DNA from: Magnolia sinica
Taxonomy: Eukaryota > Streptophyta > Magnoliopsida > Magnoliales > Magnoliaceae
Assembly (NCBI RefSeq): GCF_029962835.1
Contig: NC_080588.1
Coordinates: forward strand, 68,974,501-69,038,500
DNA: 64,000 nucleotides
Direction: 5' to 3'
Shown here one piece after another: positions 23,200 to 34,852 of the stretch (positions are counted from its first letter, which is position 1; each line of letters starts with the position of its first letter). The translations under genes were made by a program, and so were the position numbers. Below the pieces are notes generated by a model. It made no database searches. It saw only the letters and a program-made list of their open reading frames with translations, and was not told the origin of the DNA.

Positions 23200-23423
23200 T
23201 GATCAAACCTGACTAAATCCTCTCTCCTCTCTCAACCGGTACTGTGTTTATAAGCGGCACACGGCAGGCTTCCAGGGCCATTGTTTAAAGTTTTCACTTT
23301 CAATGCCAATATTTTGCTGGCAAAAAGTTAGGCCAGTCCATACCTACGATGGGCCCATATGTACCCTTGAATTTGAACAGTCGTGTCGTAATCGTCTCCT
23401 CAACGTGATTCCCACGTGGTCAG

Positions 23424-23664
23424 TGTTGGGGAACGCGCAAAAGCAAACTCGAATCCAATTAAATAGCACGAAATCAAAGGCAAAGCAAATACAAATATCA
23501 TGCAAATTTTTGCAGGTTACAGAACAAAGTGACAAACAATTTATTACGAATACAATATTATATGAGATGGATGAGCCTACAATCTGAACAACCCCAATGA
23601 CCATATTGAAAATCCTAACTTTGCTCTTCAACCCTTAGAAATGCCTTGAATAGCCATTCTCTAT

Positions 23665-23730
<66 letters not shown>

Positions 23731-23973
23731 AAACAAATTGTGTAATTGCGTACTTATGCAATTACACGTGCTGTCGATAGGACCGTTGATGACATCGACA
23801 ACCATCAAAGACCAGTCGATGACATTGAAGCCACCTTCGATGGCATCGAGTAGAATCTACTAAATTGGCTAGCAAGCAACTAGGATTTTTTTCAATTCTC
23901 TCAATGACATCGAGCGGCCTGTTGATGGCATCAACAGACTCTGTTTTAAATAAATTTAAGACATTTGCCAACA
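23424..23973 (-). repeat. 3' LTR of the minus-strand copia element
   Basis: On the minus strand it begins TGTTGGCAAATG directly after the polypurine tract and ends GCGCGTTCCCCAACA. It matches the 5' LTR at 32968-33506 throughout (for example GACATTGAA(G/A)CCACCTTCGATGGCAT). A (TA)n expansion of about 60 bp at 23669-23728 explains part of the length difference, 550 against 539 bp. Confidence 0.85.
23669..23728. repeat. (TA)n microsatellite inside the copia LTR
   Basis: About 60 bases of pure TA dinucleotides. The other LTR of the same element has only ATATATATAC at the same place, so the expansion took place after insertion. Confidence 0.95.
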
Positions 23974-24156
23974 ATCTCCACCATGTCTTCAATCTTTATA
24001 CTCCATTGCTCCACTGCCATCACCATCTCTAATCATCTTCCATTATAACTTTATCGACGCTTCTTGTATACACTCTGTCTTCATTAAACCTTTGCCAAGC
24101 CTAGAAAAGTTGTACATAAAATAAACTTCTTTGTATGAACAACCTTTGTTTGTATG

Positions 24157-24297
24157 GGGTCTTTACTCTTGCTCGGGTGGTAGACTCTTGAGAGTTTCAA
24201 CTCTCAGTCAAGGGTTCGAGTACTCATAGGTGGTGAAATTTCACCAGCGTGAGTGTGTGTGCATGTGTTTATAAATAAATAAAAAAAAAAAAAAAAA
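24157..24297 (+). mobile_element. tRNA-derived SINE with 16-bp target duplication
   Basis: The 141-bp insert begins GGGTCTTTACTCTTGCTCGG, has an A-box-like GCTCGGGTGGTAGACTC and a B-box-like GGGTTCGAGTACTC, continues with TAGGTGGTGAAATTTCACCAG, and ends in AAATAAATAAA and a long A tail. The perfect 16-bp repeat AACCTTTGTTTGTATG flanks it at 24141-24156 and 24298-24313. This is the hallmark of LINE-driven SINE retroposition. It lies between the polypurine tract and RNase H of the copia element. A truncated relative is at 47983-48090. Confidence 0.9.
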
Positions 24298-24313
24298 AAC
24301 CTTTGTTTGTATG

Positions 24314-24890
24314 TAAGCTAGATTCACGCTTATGTGAATCTTCTCTAGAGTTACACCTCATTCCTCAAGCATTTGTTTTATAAAATAATGATGAACATTA
24401 ATATGTTTAGTATATAAGTGATAAAAAGAGTTCTTCGTTAAAGTAATCGTGTTTTCGCTGTCACAATTAACTAGCACAAACTCCTGTTGAAGCCCAAGCT
24501 GATATATCATTTCTCTCAACAAAAAACATTTGAACGTCTCCGTCACTGCCATATACTCGGTTTCAGTTGTAGAAAAAGCCATCACAATCTGAAGCTTCGA
24601 CATCCAACTCATTGCCCACTCGTTAGAATAAACGAGTAGTCAAAAGTCAACATTTTATTATGTACATTACTCACATAATCGACATCCACATAGCCTATCA
24701 ACTTGTCCTTTGACTATTCAAACATCAAGACGTAGTCTATTGTACCTCATACATACCGAAGTAACCATTTCACTATCTTCTAATGTTGCTTGTCGGGGTT
24801 AACCATATATCTGCTCACAACACCCACTACATGTGAAATATCTATTCTCATAGATACCACGACATACATCAAACTACTAATAATGCTCGA
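24314..24890 (-). pseudogene. Copia RNase H and reverse transcriptase end, remnant
   Basis: Minus-strand translation gives the RNase H signature around STTETEYMAVTETFK, then LLREMIYQLGLQ and HLYTKHINVHHYFIKQM. Further upstream is the end of RT (SSLMYVVVSMRIDISHVVG, then VVSRYMVNPDKQH) with stops between. The RT sequence breaks off near 24890, where the nested gypsy-like element begins. Confidence 0.8.
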
Positions 24891-26689
24891 ATATTATGGG
24901 CTCGATCAGGCGACAACATGCTCATATGGTGGGCCATGGCTCCCACTAAGGTGTGCAATGACTGTTGTTGCTGCTGCATGACGTACAACATCTGATCTAT
25001 TGTACCCACAACCGGGGCTGCGTGGTGTGAAGAGGTCTCCCCTTGAGTGAATGGTGCCCCTGAGAGTTGACCCGGCATGTCATTTTCTATGTCGGGTTGA
25101 CTGGCTCCGTTCTGGCTATCTTGTGGCTCATTTGGGGCAGTTCATCCATGCTCGTCTCTCCCTCCCAAAGCCAGGCGAATGAGGTGGCTATCGCTTTGGG
25201 GTCTCATTGCCCTAGAAGGTAAATTCCACATTGTTTAGATACAAATATATCCATGGACATGACATATAATACATACACAAATTCAAAGCAATATCACATG
25301 AGTGTCATCAATTCTCCAAATATTCCAACGCATTACTCAAATAAAGGCAACCTCATGCATTTCATTAAGCAAAATTGTCACTGTTACATATGCTAGGGCA
25401 TTACATGTATAAGGACGGAAAATGTATGATTACCCATTAACCAGAAAACTTTTATAACTACTTCCTAAAACAACCAAACTAGGCCTATCCATGGCCATTA
25501 CAAAAAGGCAGGGAGGAAAACATCTACGTCATCACTCTTATAATCCTCTGACTCAGGCGAAGGTGAAGGTGATCCCTTATCCTGCATGCAGCACACGAAT
25601 TCCTTCAGCATACGGAACATCTTTTTCGGCTTCTTCCTTATGTTCTCCTCAATTTTGGCGAGGCAAGAGTCGAGTGCATCCTGACTCTGGCACCCGTTAC
25701 AGGTGGTGGGAGGCTCCCAGTCAGTGTCTTAGGCCTCACCTTTTTCTTCTTCAGGCTCACTCTCCTCTTCCTCTTCAGTCTCCTCTTCTTCTATGTCGTC
25801 CCCGAGCTCCTCAAGTCGGGCCTGGCGTTGCTTGGGGCCCATCTTCATGTTGTTGAGAGTGTTCTCATCAATCATTCGGATCAGGGTAAGGCGGTCCACA
25901 TGCAGTTTGTACCCATAAGTTTGGGCAATCTTGCAAATCAGTTGGCGAAATGGGAGGGATTGGTTCTGTCAAACATATTGCACTGCCCGCACTATCTGGG
26001 TCAACACAAGGGTAGGTAGGTAAACTTTCTCCCATTGTCCTACTTAGTAGAGGAAGTCCACCATGAATCTGGTGCACTCTGTATAGTTGCTCGACCTCGG
26101 ATATACGTAGTATGAGCATATGTGATGGAGTAGATGATAGTCGGAGGTCATACTCGTCGGTTTGAGGCTATTTTCTCGCCTCAATTCCACCAGTCGACCA
26201 CACAAGTGGCGCGTACGGCGGTCTCTCCCCCGCCTATTAGTGAGATTAGTCTTCACCGCGTTCCACTCCGAGAATACGCGCAATGATGTCGATGTTGATT
26301 TAAGCCTCCTGCTTGCCCACTGGAATATAAAATTCTAGAGGGTTGAGAGAGGGCCTCCGTATGCGCGCGTAGAAGGTTCCCACCAGTTCCTCACTAGCAT
26401 GGAACTTTCCTTCGAACATTGGACCCCATCCACTCTCGAGAAGGCATTCCAGCAATGGGTGTTCGCCGAATATCTTCTCGTCTACATGGGCCTCAAAGAC
26501 TATCTTGTGGCATCGGAATCTACCATACTCGATGTTCATCAGCATGGCCCTTTTTAGTGAAATTTGAGGGTCGAGGTCTCACTTAGACCTCCTCTCGGTG
26601 CTCGAGCCCACACCGGCGTCAAGTTTCTTCTTCGACCTCCTCTCTCGGCTCGCCCCGGCTTCATCGGAAGCCGCCCGCTTCTTCCCCAT
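24891..26689 (-). pseudogene. Gag-like frame of the nested gypsy/LARD element, broken
   Basis: On the minus strand a basic, nuclear-signal-like N-terminus (MGKKRAASDEAG, then RERRSKKKLD) begins at 26689 and hits a TGA at about 26580. The frame then continues with CHKIVFEAHVDEKIFGEHPL, LLESGWGPMFEG and, after frame changes, PRSSNYTECTRFMVDFLY. A run of glutamates is encoded near 25768-25800, and a Q-rich segment (YVMQQQQQSLHTLV) lies near the truncated end. This resembles the gag-like frame of large plant retrotransposon derivatives. I do not recognise a specific domain name with certainty. Confidence 0.55.
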
Positions 26690-27779
26690 GAGTGAGAGAA
26701 GCATGGAAATGGAGAAAATAGAGGTCACCACCTCAAAGAAAGCCATGAGGTGTGAAAGCTTGGGATGGTAATGGATTTGAGGGAAAGGGGAGTTATGGGA
26801 TCCTAGAAGAAAGGTTTTTGTGCTAAAATGGAGTGGGATTAGGATAATGCAAGAAGGATTGGAATAGCCAAGGCTTAAAATGGGTTTAGAAATGGGGTTT
26901 GTAAGAAGGAAGTAGGACCTAAAAGTTTAGAAATGAAGATTTGAGAGTAATGAGAGGTTTAGGAGTGAGTTAGAGGGTGAGAAGTGAGGGAAATAAGGGT
27001 TTTAGGGTTAAAAAGGGGCAAAAGGGGCGTGTATAGGGGACCCCACACATGGGAGGGACCCCACTTAATCGGACTAGTGGCGGCGCGGCGCCGAATCGGC
27101 GGTGCCGCCGCTGTCCTCTGAACTCAACGGCGGCGACGGTTCTTCCGCGGTCCTCTGGACATTCTGGTGGCGCGACCACCATTTAGCGGTGGCCATGTCC
27201 TCTGGGTGTTCCGTTAATGCATGTGGGACCCGACCGTTAATGCATGTGAGACCCCTCGGGTCCCTCTAAATGCATCTGTTGGGTCCCTGATAGGCCGGGT
27301 CCACCCATTGTGGTCCAAAGGGTGTTTTATTGCGTCTTCTGGATTCGTTTTAGATTTGAAATCCATCAACTGATGACCTAGATAAACTTAGAATCATCTA
27401 GGTTATTTGGAAGTTGCTTTTCTTAGTTGGGACTAAAGTTGGAGAGAATCTATGTTTAGTTTGAACTATGAAATTCAAACAGTTAGGCCATCTCAGCCTC
27501 GCTAGCTACTTGCGTCATTTAGTCCTAATGTACTAAAGTCGAGTCGACTTGATTTGTTATTTTTTGGTCAAAAGTGACTTAGGTCACTTCACATGATCTA
27601 GGTTCCCTAATTGCAAGTCCTTGACTAGCCTACAGGGCTCGGTCTCGCCACTTGGCGAACCCTTGGGATCTTAATGTCATCTCTAAGTTCAGTCGCTCCC
27701 TTCCTAAGTCACAGTGCGTCGTGATAGGTCCGTCACCCTAGGCCCGATTTAATCCAAACTATTGCTTTGATACCAAGTT
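26690..27779 (-). other. Leader region and PBS of the nested gypsy-like element
   Basis: Non-coding DNA between the gag-like start codon and the LTR. On the minus strand the PBS-like TTGGTATCAAAGC lies a few bases inside the LTR end. A GC-rich patch with CGGCGGCG repeats occurs at about 27070-27180. Confidence 0.55.
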
Positions 27780-29987
27780 TGTAACGCCCCAAAATCCAAG
27801 GGCCGGGTAAGAACTCGGCTCTTGGATTCCCGAGTGCCATGTGTACCATAATGGGCCTCATATGCATGTAAATGTGGATATTAAGAAGTCAAAGAAGGAT
27901 TAAATCAACATAAGGTAACTAATCATCAGAAACTTAAATATAAACCATTTACATTCCAAGTGCTACTAATAAAGTTATGAACCAATATAAAAACCTTATA
28001 ATACCAAGAAACAAATATTCATTAAGGACCTAGTCCCATCCTCTCACCTCTCCTAAAGAAAGCTGGGCCCTGGCCTAGGCCCGAGATCGTCCATCGAGCT
28101 AGTAAGGTCTACCATACATCTAAAAGTATGTTAACTCTTCGTTGTCGTCCACACCAACATCGTCCAATGCGTTTCGCTCTAAGGTTCCTGCATCTATATC
28201 GGAGTCTGGTTGGTGTTTTGGAACACCGTCCCAGAGTGAGAGTGAGTGATCAACTCAATGGTACCATTAGTAATAGATAGTACAAATAATCATGCATAGA
28301 ATAGATTTAGCAAACAACATACATTATAGATTCCTAAATACTCTCGTTAATGAAATGCGTGGTTCATGATATGATACATGCCTCTTTCTACCAACACTCC
28401 CTCGAGCGATAACATCTAACGATTGCGAAAGACCAACACTCCCTCAGTGCGACCTCAACTCCCTAATCGCCAAAGTAAACAATATAATGTTATGGATCAT
28501 GTTAGCCAAGTTGATTAATTAGGTTCATTCATCCAGCAGGTTGAGAAAATCGTAATGCCCTTAGTAAAGTATTGCCCTAAACTAATCAGGCGGCTCAGGG
28601 GTCGTGGCCAATTGGCTTTCGCGATTCTTAGCCCTCGTGGGTTCGATAATCCCCTAGCTCTTAAGCTTATACGAAGTCAATTAGGACTTCCAAGTCTAGC
28701 TCGTGGTCATTATGGGGAGGTCGTCACCCCAGCATAGGCCGACAGTACGGGCACAGTGTCCCATACCACCGTCCCCGACTCACAGGTTTTGGTGCTCATT
28801 GGTCACTACGGGGAGGCTTGTCACCCCAGCGTAGGCCGACAACTCGAGCATAGTGTTCCATACCACTATCTCCGGCTCATGAGTCTTGTGGGCCGAATAT
28901 CATAGTTAACAGTGGGCACAAAGGTCTCGGGGTATCTCGGATTCCTACATAGGCGTGCAATCATGGTTAACACACAAGGATGGCTGATTGTGAGTCAATA
29001 TGCCTCCATAAGTCGCACTATAAATCGAACGGCTTGAGAAGGACGTCTCGTGTAGTTCAATTACAACCGCCGATCCATAGCTTAACTGATCGGGCCAGAT
29101 TTACTCGAAGGTAAGTCCAATGGAAGGTCGCCCAAATGATTCAGTTAACCGGCCGATCCATAAGGGTCTATGCGCTAGTAAACAACACGTACCATCAATT
29201 TTAGGAATAAGTCATACAAAGTAAGCATAAATCAGAAATTTAAATACATGGACAACAATGCACCAATTTCAGCTAGACCATACGAATTGTATTCAACATA
29301 TTCTAACATAAACAGCCATAAGGATAGCCAAGCACCAATGCACAATATTTCGGTCATTCATGGGTCAACATGGATCATGTAGTTCAGTTATATATTGAGA
29401 ATCAATGCAAGTAATTCAACAATTCAGTCATTGGACAACAATTCATGCTTCTCTCCTAGCATATTTTACATGCAACAATGATTCAACCAAGTCATCAATA
29501 TTTGGGGGGAAACTACATGTATATACCCTACAAAATCATGCAATCAACAATTCAAACATTAGGAGAATTAGGGGTTCAAACCCTCTTCCCATAAATTGAA
29601 GAAATCCCTAGCCTATGGACCCATTTATGCAATTTAAGAAATTTCAGCAACATGCAATGACAATGCACCACATACACTTACTAAACCTATGCCAGGTACG
29701 ATACTTGACCATCTAAAGGTAATGGTCTGCACCTATTGTTAACCGAAGTCGCTGAGATCGTCCTAGTGTCGTCGGGTCCGCAAGCTCGACGTGTCAGGGC
29801 CCTGCGTTGCAAGAAAATAGCGGTGAGATTCATGCATGTGGCTGATTTTTAGGAAAAAGGCGGCTGAATGCTCGATTCTCACCTTAGATCAGGCGTGGTT
29901 CGATTCTACGGTGATAGGATCAGACCTTGCGAGGTTACAAGGGTGTGGGTGAGGAGAAAATGCGGTCCCCAAGCACTAGTGCCAAAA

Positions 29988-30032
<45 letters not shown>

Positions 30033-30973
30033 TCTCAGGTTTCAATTGCTGGATTTCAGCAAATGAGAGAGAGGGTATAGTATATATACCCTGAAATTAT
30101 TCTAGTTAGCCTTGTCTTTTAGCAAATACCTCCAATGGCCTTGTGGGGGTCCTTTTTTTTTTTAATTATTGAGGCTGCCCTGATGGGCCCCTGGTCCATC
30201 CAATTCATAGATAGGGTACCCCATGACCTGATAAAGGGCTGGGTGAAGTTTGACGGCAAACGAGCGTGGGGTTTTACCGCGGCAATCCAATTTGCGATCA
30301 ATGGTCCCTAGTGTCGATCAATGGCCAAATTTTGTGGGCAAGGGCTAGGAAATATTTCTAACCTTTAGTGCGAATTTAGAAGAGATTCGCCGGCTGAAAT
30401 ACCCGGATTAACTAACTCAAGATACATAGCCAATTGGTTTAATTTTCGGATTTCACACCTTTGGGCCTGGTGACTCATGACTTGCAAGTGCTGGCTGGAT
30501 GGCACGGTTTGCCTATTTTCAAGCATCATTTGAGCCTAACGTCCACGTTGAACTTCAAGCCCAGTGAGGCCCATGGCTTACCAAAATTTTAAAAATTTTG
30601 GCCCTCTCTCGGGCGGTACACGGCTCATATGGACAGTCGCCAAGTAGAGCTTAGCCGTCTGGCCCTATGGCCCATGTTCGGCCTGAGCATAAATTAACCA
30701 AATCGTCTTTGTGGCCTAATCATGATTAATTTACGGCCAATAATCTCATACATGTGACCAAATCATAAGGTCTTGCGGCAATTAGCACGTGAGTGCCTCA
30801 AGACATTGTTCAGTTTTGGGCTGGGTGTTGCAAAATCCTCCTTGTAAGATCACAGGATCGGAACTTGGCATATGGGTACCGGGAGCCGAGAATGGGATAC
30901 TACAGAGGCTGTTGGCGTCGAATTCGACAATCGAGAATTTCGTGAGCCCGACTTCTGAGTTTGGGGTATGACA
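27780..30973 (-). repeat. 3.2-kb LTR of the nested gypsy-like element
   Basis: On the minus strand it begins TGTCATACCCCAAACTC at 30973 and ends TTTTGGGGCGTTACA at 27780, so the ends are TG...CA with matching ACCCC/GGGG(C) blocks. It includes an imperfect tandem pair around 28705-28880 (GGGGAGG, TCACCCCAGC(A/G)TAGGCCGAC in each unit) and a (CT)n tract at 29990-30030. The bases just outside are ATAGC (30974-30978). No second copy of this LTR lies in the window. Confidence 0.75.
29990..30030. repeat. (CT)n microsatellite
   Basis: About 20 CT dinucleotides inside the 3.2-kb LTR. Confidence 0.95.
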
Positions 30974-31720
30974 ATAGCTCACAAATTAAGGTAAGTTTTT
31001 TCACTCTTTGATTTAGCTTATTTCTCTCAATTAATAGTACATGAGAGTAAGCATTGCAATCAAATACACATAATCCTGAGTAATCAACATCTTGACCACT
31101 TCACACTTTTAAAAAAAAGAATTTTATAGTATATCGGTGTAAACGGGGACCTATTCATCATCTAACAAGCCATATTCACAACATCAATCCATATAATGTG
31201 CCCAATCTAGTATTACTCAACATGCTTTAGGCTCTCTTCATGAGAGTCCGATTCATACATTCCGCTTCACCATTCTGTTTAGGTGTGTGCTTCACTGTAT
31301 TGTACCTTATGATCCCCTCGTATTTACAAAACTGGTTGAATTCCTTTGAAGTGAATTTACCTCCATTATCTGTCCTTAGAACCTTCAGTTTTTGTCATGT
31401 CTTCTTCTCAACCAATGCCTTCCAGATCTTGAATGTGGCGAATATATTAGATTTATTTTTTAGAAAATAAACACACATTTTCTTGGAGTAGTTATCTATG
31501 AATGAGATAAAAAAAAAAAAAAAATCCCCTAGTGGAATCAATAGGTGACAGGCCCCATATATTTGAATGCATATAATCAAACACTCATTTACGTACATGT
31601 TTTTCAGTTTTAAAAGTTAGCTAAGATTATTTACTATATATACATTGTTCATGTATATGAAAATCAACGCTATTAAAAATAAGAATCAAGTAAAGATCAT
31701 AAAGTACACTCATATCACGC
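30974..31720 (-). pseudogene. Copia integrase remnant
   Basis: On the minus strand the integrase end is readable as LKVLRTDNGGKFTSKEFNQF, then KHTPKQNGEAECMNRTLMKR, followed by a stop-broken tail with VWSG-like and VFDCNAY-like patterns. This is the usual C-terminal half of copia integrase. Sequence toward 30974 is cut by the nested LTR. Confidence 0.75.
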
Positions 31721-32131
31721 TCGCTCATGTGGCGCAGACGCGTATGCCACAAACGTGCTGATGTGGACTCCACAAACATGCTCATGTACCTCTTTAGAAA
31801 TTTTAAGGACCTGATCAACGCCAGTAAACTTACACCCAAGTGCCTTTAATGCACCAAGAGAGATAAGATTCTTCCTAAGGTCAGGAACATGTCTTATATC
31901 TGTTAGGATACACTCTACCTCATCAAACATCATTATGCATACTGAATCAATACCAACCACCTTACATGCAATACCATTACCCATAAAAACTTGTTTACCA
32001 TCATACTCGTTGTAACTGTTAAACCAATTTCTGTGAGAAGTCGTGTAATAAGAGGCTCCAAAATCCAAAATCCAGTCATTACTACGGTGACCAAATTTGG
32101 ATGCAGTTAAGACATCATCACCTCCTCCCAA
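31715..32131 (-). pseudogene. Copia protease and GAG-pre-integrase remnant
   Basis: A 138-codon open stretch begins after gag with the protease-type signature WILDFGASYYTTSH (the active-site triad is DFG here where copia proteases usually have DSG or DTG). It continues with HVPDLRKNLISLGAL, typical of the region before integrase. The HTRLRHMSERDM segment of the GAG-pre-integrase domain lies in a neighbouring frame just downstream. Confidence 0.8.
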
Positions 32132-32901
32132 GATTGTGTTGTATTGGCCTCGTTTGACTTATTATCAGACTTCTCTCCCTTTCGTGTTTTAGGATTCCAA
32201 CAATCATTCTTCATATGCCATGTTATCCCACAATTCCAACACTTCATTTTGCCATTCCTTTTCAATTTAAATCGCGATCGAGGATTGCTTTTCTCATTTT
32301 CAATATGCCTTCCCCTTGTAACCAACGTATCCATTGAGGTACATCCGTTTTTGTCTTTCTTTCTCAACTGCTTGTTATGAAGGGTTGGGATGATAATCTC
32401 TACATCGATGGTATCCCTACCATGGATCAGTGTGTCTAACTAATTTTTGAAAAATGGAAAAAACGAATTCAAGAGAGGCTTAATCTTCATCTTCAATTTT
32501 AACATCTGCATTCATTAGTTTATAGAGAAATTCATTAAAGCTGCTCATATGTTCACTGATATCATATCTCAATGTTATCTTAAGATTGTAAAACTATTTT
32601 TTAAGATACAGACGACTGTCCATGAATTTTTTTCATGTAGAAAATCCAGTTTCCTCCATACCCCTACGGTGGTTTTTTGATATAGGAAATTATAGAAAAT
32701 GTTGTTCGCTAAACACAATTGGATCAATGTTGCAGCCCTCTTATCAAGTTCATCAAACTCTTCATCACTCATAAATGTAGGACACTTTGCCTTACCAAAG
32801 AGAGTGTGTTGCAATCCTTGTTGAACTAAATGTCCTCTCATCTTCACATTCCATAATTCAAAATTATTTCTATTGGTGAACTTCTCCGTTTCATACCTCA
32901 C
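32107..32901 (-). pseudogene. Copia gag remnant with CCHC zinc knuckle
   Basis: The N-terminal gag segment (NNFELWNVKMRGHLVQQGL, then LYQKTTVGVWRKLDFL) is at 32575-32901. The C-terminal segment at 32107-32367 carries the zinc knuckle CWNCGITWHMKNDC, a C-X2-C-X4-H-X4-C motif that binds RNA. A frame break separates the two segments, so the gene is dead. Confidence 0.85.
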
Positions 32902-32967
32902 GTTAGACTTTTTCGTCGATATGTTTCAGATTAGAATTTGAAGCCAAATGTTATCTCTGATACTACT

Positions 32968-33506
32968 TATTAGGGATTGCGCGAAAGCAAACTTAAATCC
33001 TATCAAACAAGACAACATCAAATGCAAAGTAAACACATAAAGAACACGTGAGTTCTACATAGAAAACCCTCATGAAAAAAAAAAACATGGGACAAAGCGA
33101 TAAGCAATCCAAGATAAAAATGATATTATAAGAGATGGATGGACTTACCAATCCGAACAACCCCAACAACCTTGTTGAAAATCCTAGCTTTACTCTTGAA
33201 CCCTTAGAAATGTATTAAAAAGCTATTCTCTATCCCTAATCCTTACTACACTTAATATATATACTATCACAACCCGAATATGAAACAAATTGTGCACTTA
33301 GGCAGTTCCAGGTGCACCGTCGATGGGCCTTTCAATGCCATTGACAACCATCGAATACCAGTCGGTGACATTGAAACCACCTTCGATGGCATTAAGTAGC
33401 ATCTCCTAAATTGTCTAGCATACAACTAGAATTTTTTTGAATTTTCTTGATGGCATCGAGCAGTCTATCAACTTTGTTTTAGGTAGATTTAAGACATATG
33501 TCAACA
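32968..33506 (-). repeat. 5' LTR of the minus-strand copia element
   Basis: On the minus strand it begins TGTTGACATATGTC and ends GCGCAATCCCTAATA, followed at once by the PBS-like AGTAGTATCAGAGA. It pairs with the LTR at 23424-23973. The right flank is ATCAG, matching GTCAG on the far side of the element at four of five bases. Confidence 0.85.
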
Positions 33507-33511
33507 ATCAG

Positions 33512-34368
33512 TTAACTGGCATTTCTTTCGTTCCAGGACCTAAAACCTTATGGTAGTCTCCATCTTTGTGGGGCTTATTGTGACGTGGCCATAATATCCA
33601 CCGTGTGCATCACCTCAGGATCACCCATAGAACCAAAAATAAGTGGATCAGACACTCAAGTGAGCAACCTTCAAGTGGATAATGAAAATCATGCTAAAAA
33701 CAATGAATCCACTTGGTGTGGCCCACTTAAGTTTTGAGATGGCCTGATTTTTACTGTCCCTTAATCCTGCTGGGCCCATCTAATGAACGGATTGGATAAC
33801 ATATACACAACATGGCAGGCCCACAAATAAATTTTAAGGTATTATTGGTTGGGCATTACCTCCCAATTGTTCTCCGCAATGCCGATCGCTTAAGTTTTTC
33901 GTCAATCAATTGCGATGCCTCAAGTTCGCCATTGAACTAAAAAATCAGGCTGATTAGGTTGGATGGCGTAAACACAACACAGTGGGCCCAGAGACAATCC
34001 TTAGCATCGTTAGTCATTCCCCTCCATATGTTCCCTGCAGTGAGCCCTACCTAAATTTTCTGTAGGGCTGACGTGGCCCCATGGCCTAACGTTGAAAGGA
34101 GAACGTTCTGGATGGAACGGATGTGATGCACATATCACGGGCTGCCCCACAGAGGTCAACACCCCCTGTTTTTTTCTGCCTTAGAAAAACCGTCTCTCAC
34201 GCCTGGTGTGAAACCTCAGCTATAACGGTTGAATCGGACGGTTCTAATTTGAACTTGGTACGTTGGGACCCCAACATGCTGTTGTCCCCTGAGTCAAAAG
34301 GTACAAAAAGAGATGCTCGGATTCGGTAGACCTAGCCCGGTACTGGTTGGTACTGAAAAAGCTCTGTA
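33512..34368. other. Intergenic, nothing recognised
   Basis: Contains many GTGGGCCC-like and TGGATCCACTTG-like phrases common to the dispersed repeats but no bounded copy. No exon or RNA gene can be supported. Confidence 0.4.
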
Positions 34369-34751
34369 TGCCCACCAAGATGTGTGTTTTATCCACGCCG
34401 TCAATTCATGTTATGTGCTGTTTTACTGAGGTGGATACAAAGCTCAACTGTACCACACCATGGGAAGCAGTGAGGATTGAATGTCACTATTGAAACCTTC
34501 CTAGGGCTCACCGTGTTATTTATTTTCCATCTAACCTGTTCGTAAGGTCACACAGACCTGAATGAAGGGAAAACATAAAAATCAGCTTGATCCAAAACTT
34601 CTGTGACCCACAAAGTTTTAAACAGTAGACATTCAATCCCCAATGCTTCCTTTGGTTGAGATTTGGATCTGTCTTGTTTTGGTGGGATGACCTAAACTGA
34701 GTTGGAAAAACGGTTAAACGGTGTAGATAAAACACATACATTATTATGGGG
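34369..34751. repeat. Family A fold-back repeat, full hairpin copy
   Basis: Forward arm: TGCCCACCAAGATGTGTG, TTATCCACGCCGTC, ACCACACCATGGGAAGCAG. Core: CATCTAACCTGTTCG, GTCACACAGACCTGAATG, GGGAAAACATAAAAATCAGC. Reverse arm: ACAGTAGACATTCAATCCC, GAGATTTGGATCTG, ACGGTGTAGATAAAACACAT, ending ATTATTATGGGG. All blocks follow the family order. Confidence 0.8.
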
Positions 34752-34852
34752 AGCTTTGACAAGAGCTCAGTATTGGAGGTGTCACTACGGAATCAGAGTC
34801 CCAAAAAGGAGACGATTTTAACGGGAGAAATGTACCTAGAGAACTAATGCAC

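Larger units (their letters stand above)
24891..30973 (-). mobile_element. Ty3/gypsy-like element (LARD-type) nested in the copia element, 3' part lost
   Basis: On the minus strand the order is a 3.2-kb LTR (30973-27780), a PBS-like TTGGTATCAAAGC (about 27762-27774), a leader and a broken gag-like frame down to about 24891. No protease, RT, integrase or second LTR follows, so the 3' half is missing. The missing part coincides with missing copia RT sequence, which suggests one deletion across the junction. Confidence 0.7.
23424..33506 (-). mobile_element. Ty1/copia retrotransposon, minus strand, disrupted by nested insertions
   Basis: The element spans two related LTRs, 23424-23973 (3' LTR) and 32968-33506 (5' LTR). 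It is bordered by GTCAG on the left (23419-23423) and ATCAG on the right (33507-33511), a 5-bp target duplication with one mismatch. On the minus strand the order is LTR, PBS-like AGTAGTATCAGAGA, gag with zinc knuckle, protease, integrase, then (after an inserted gypsy-like element) the end of RT, RNase H, a polypurine tract ATGGTGGAGAT and the second LTR. The central part of RT is missing. All reading frames carry stops, so the element is inactive. Confidence 0.85.

Noticed and set aside
25491-25856. 121-codon plus-strand frame
   Set aside because: It is the shadow of the acidic tail of the minus-strand gag-like frame of the nested element.
27070-27180. CpG-rich patch as a possible promoter
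   Set aside because: It lies in the leader of the nested retroelement, and no host exon follows on either strand.
28700-28880. CRISPR-like spaced repeats
   Set aside because: Only two imperfect units inside an LTR of a plant retroelement; tandem duplication is the better explanation.
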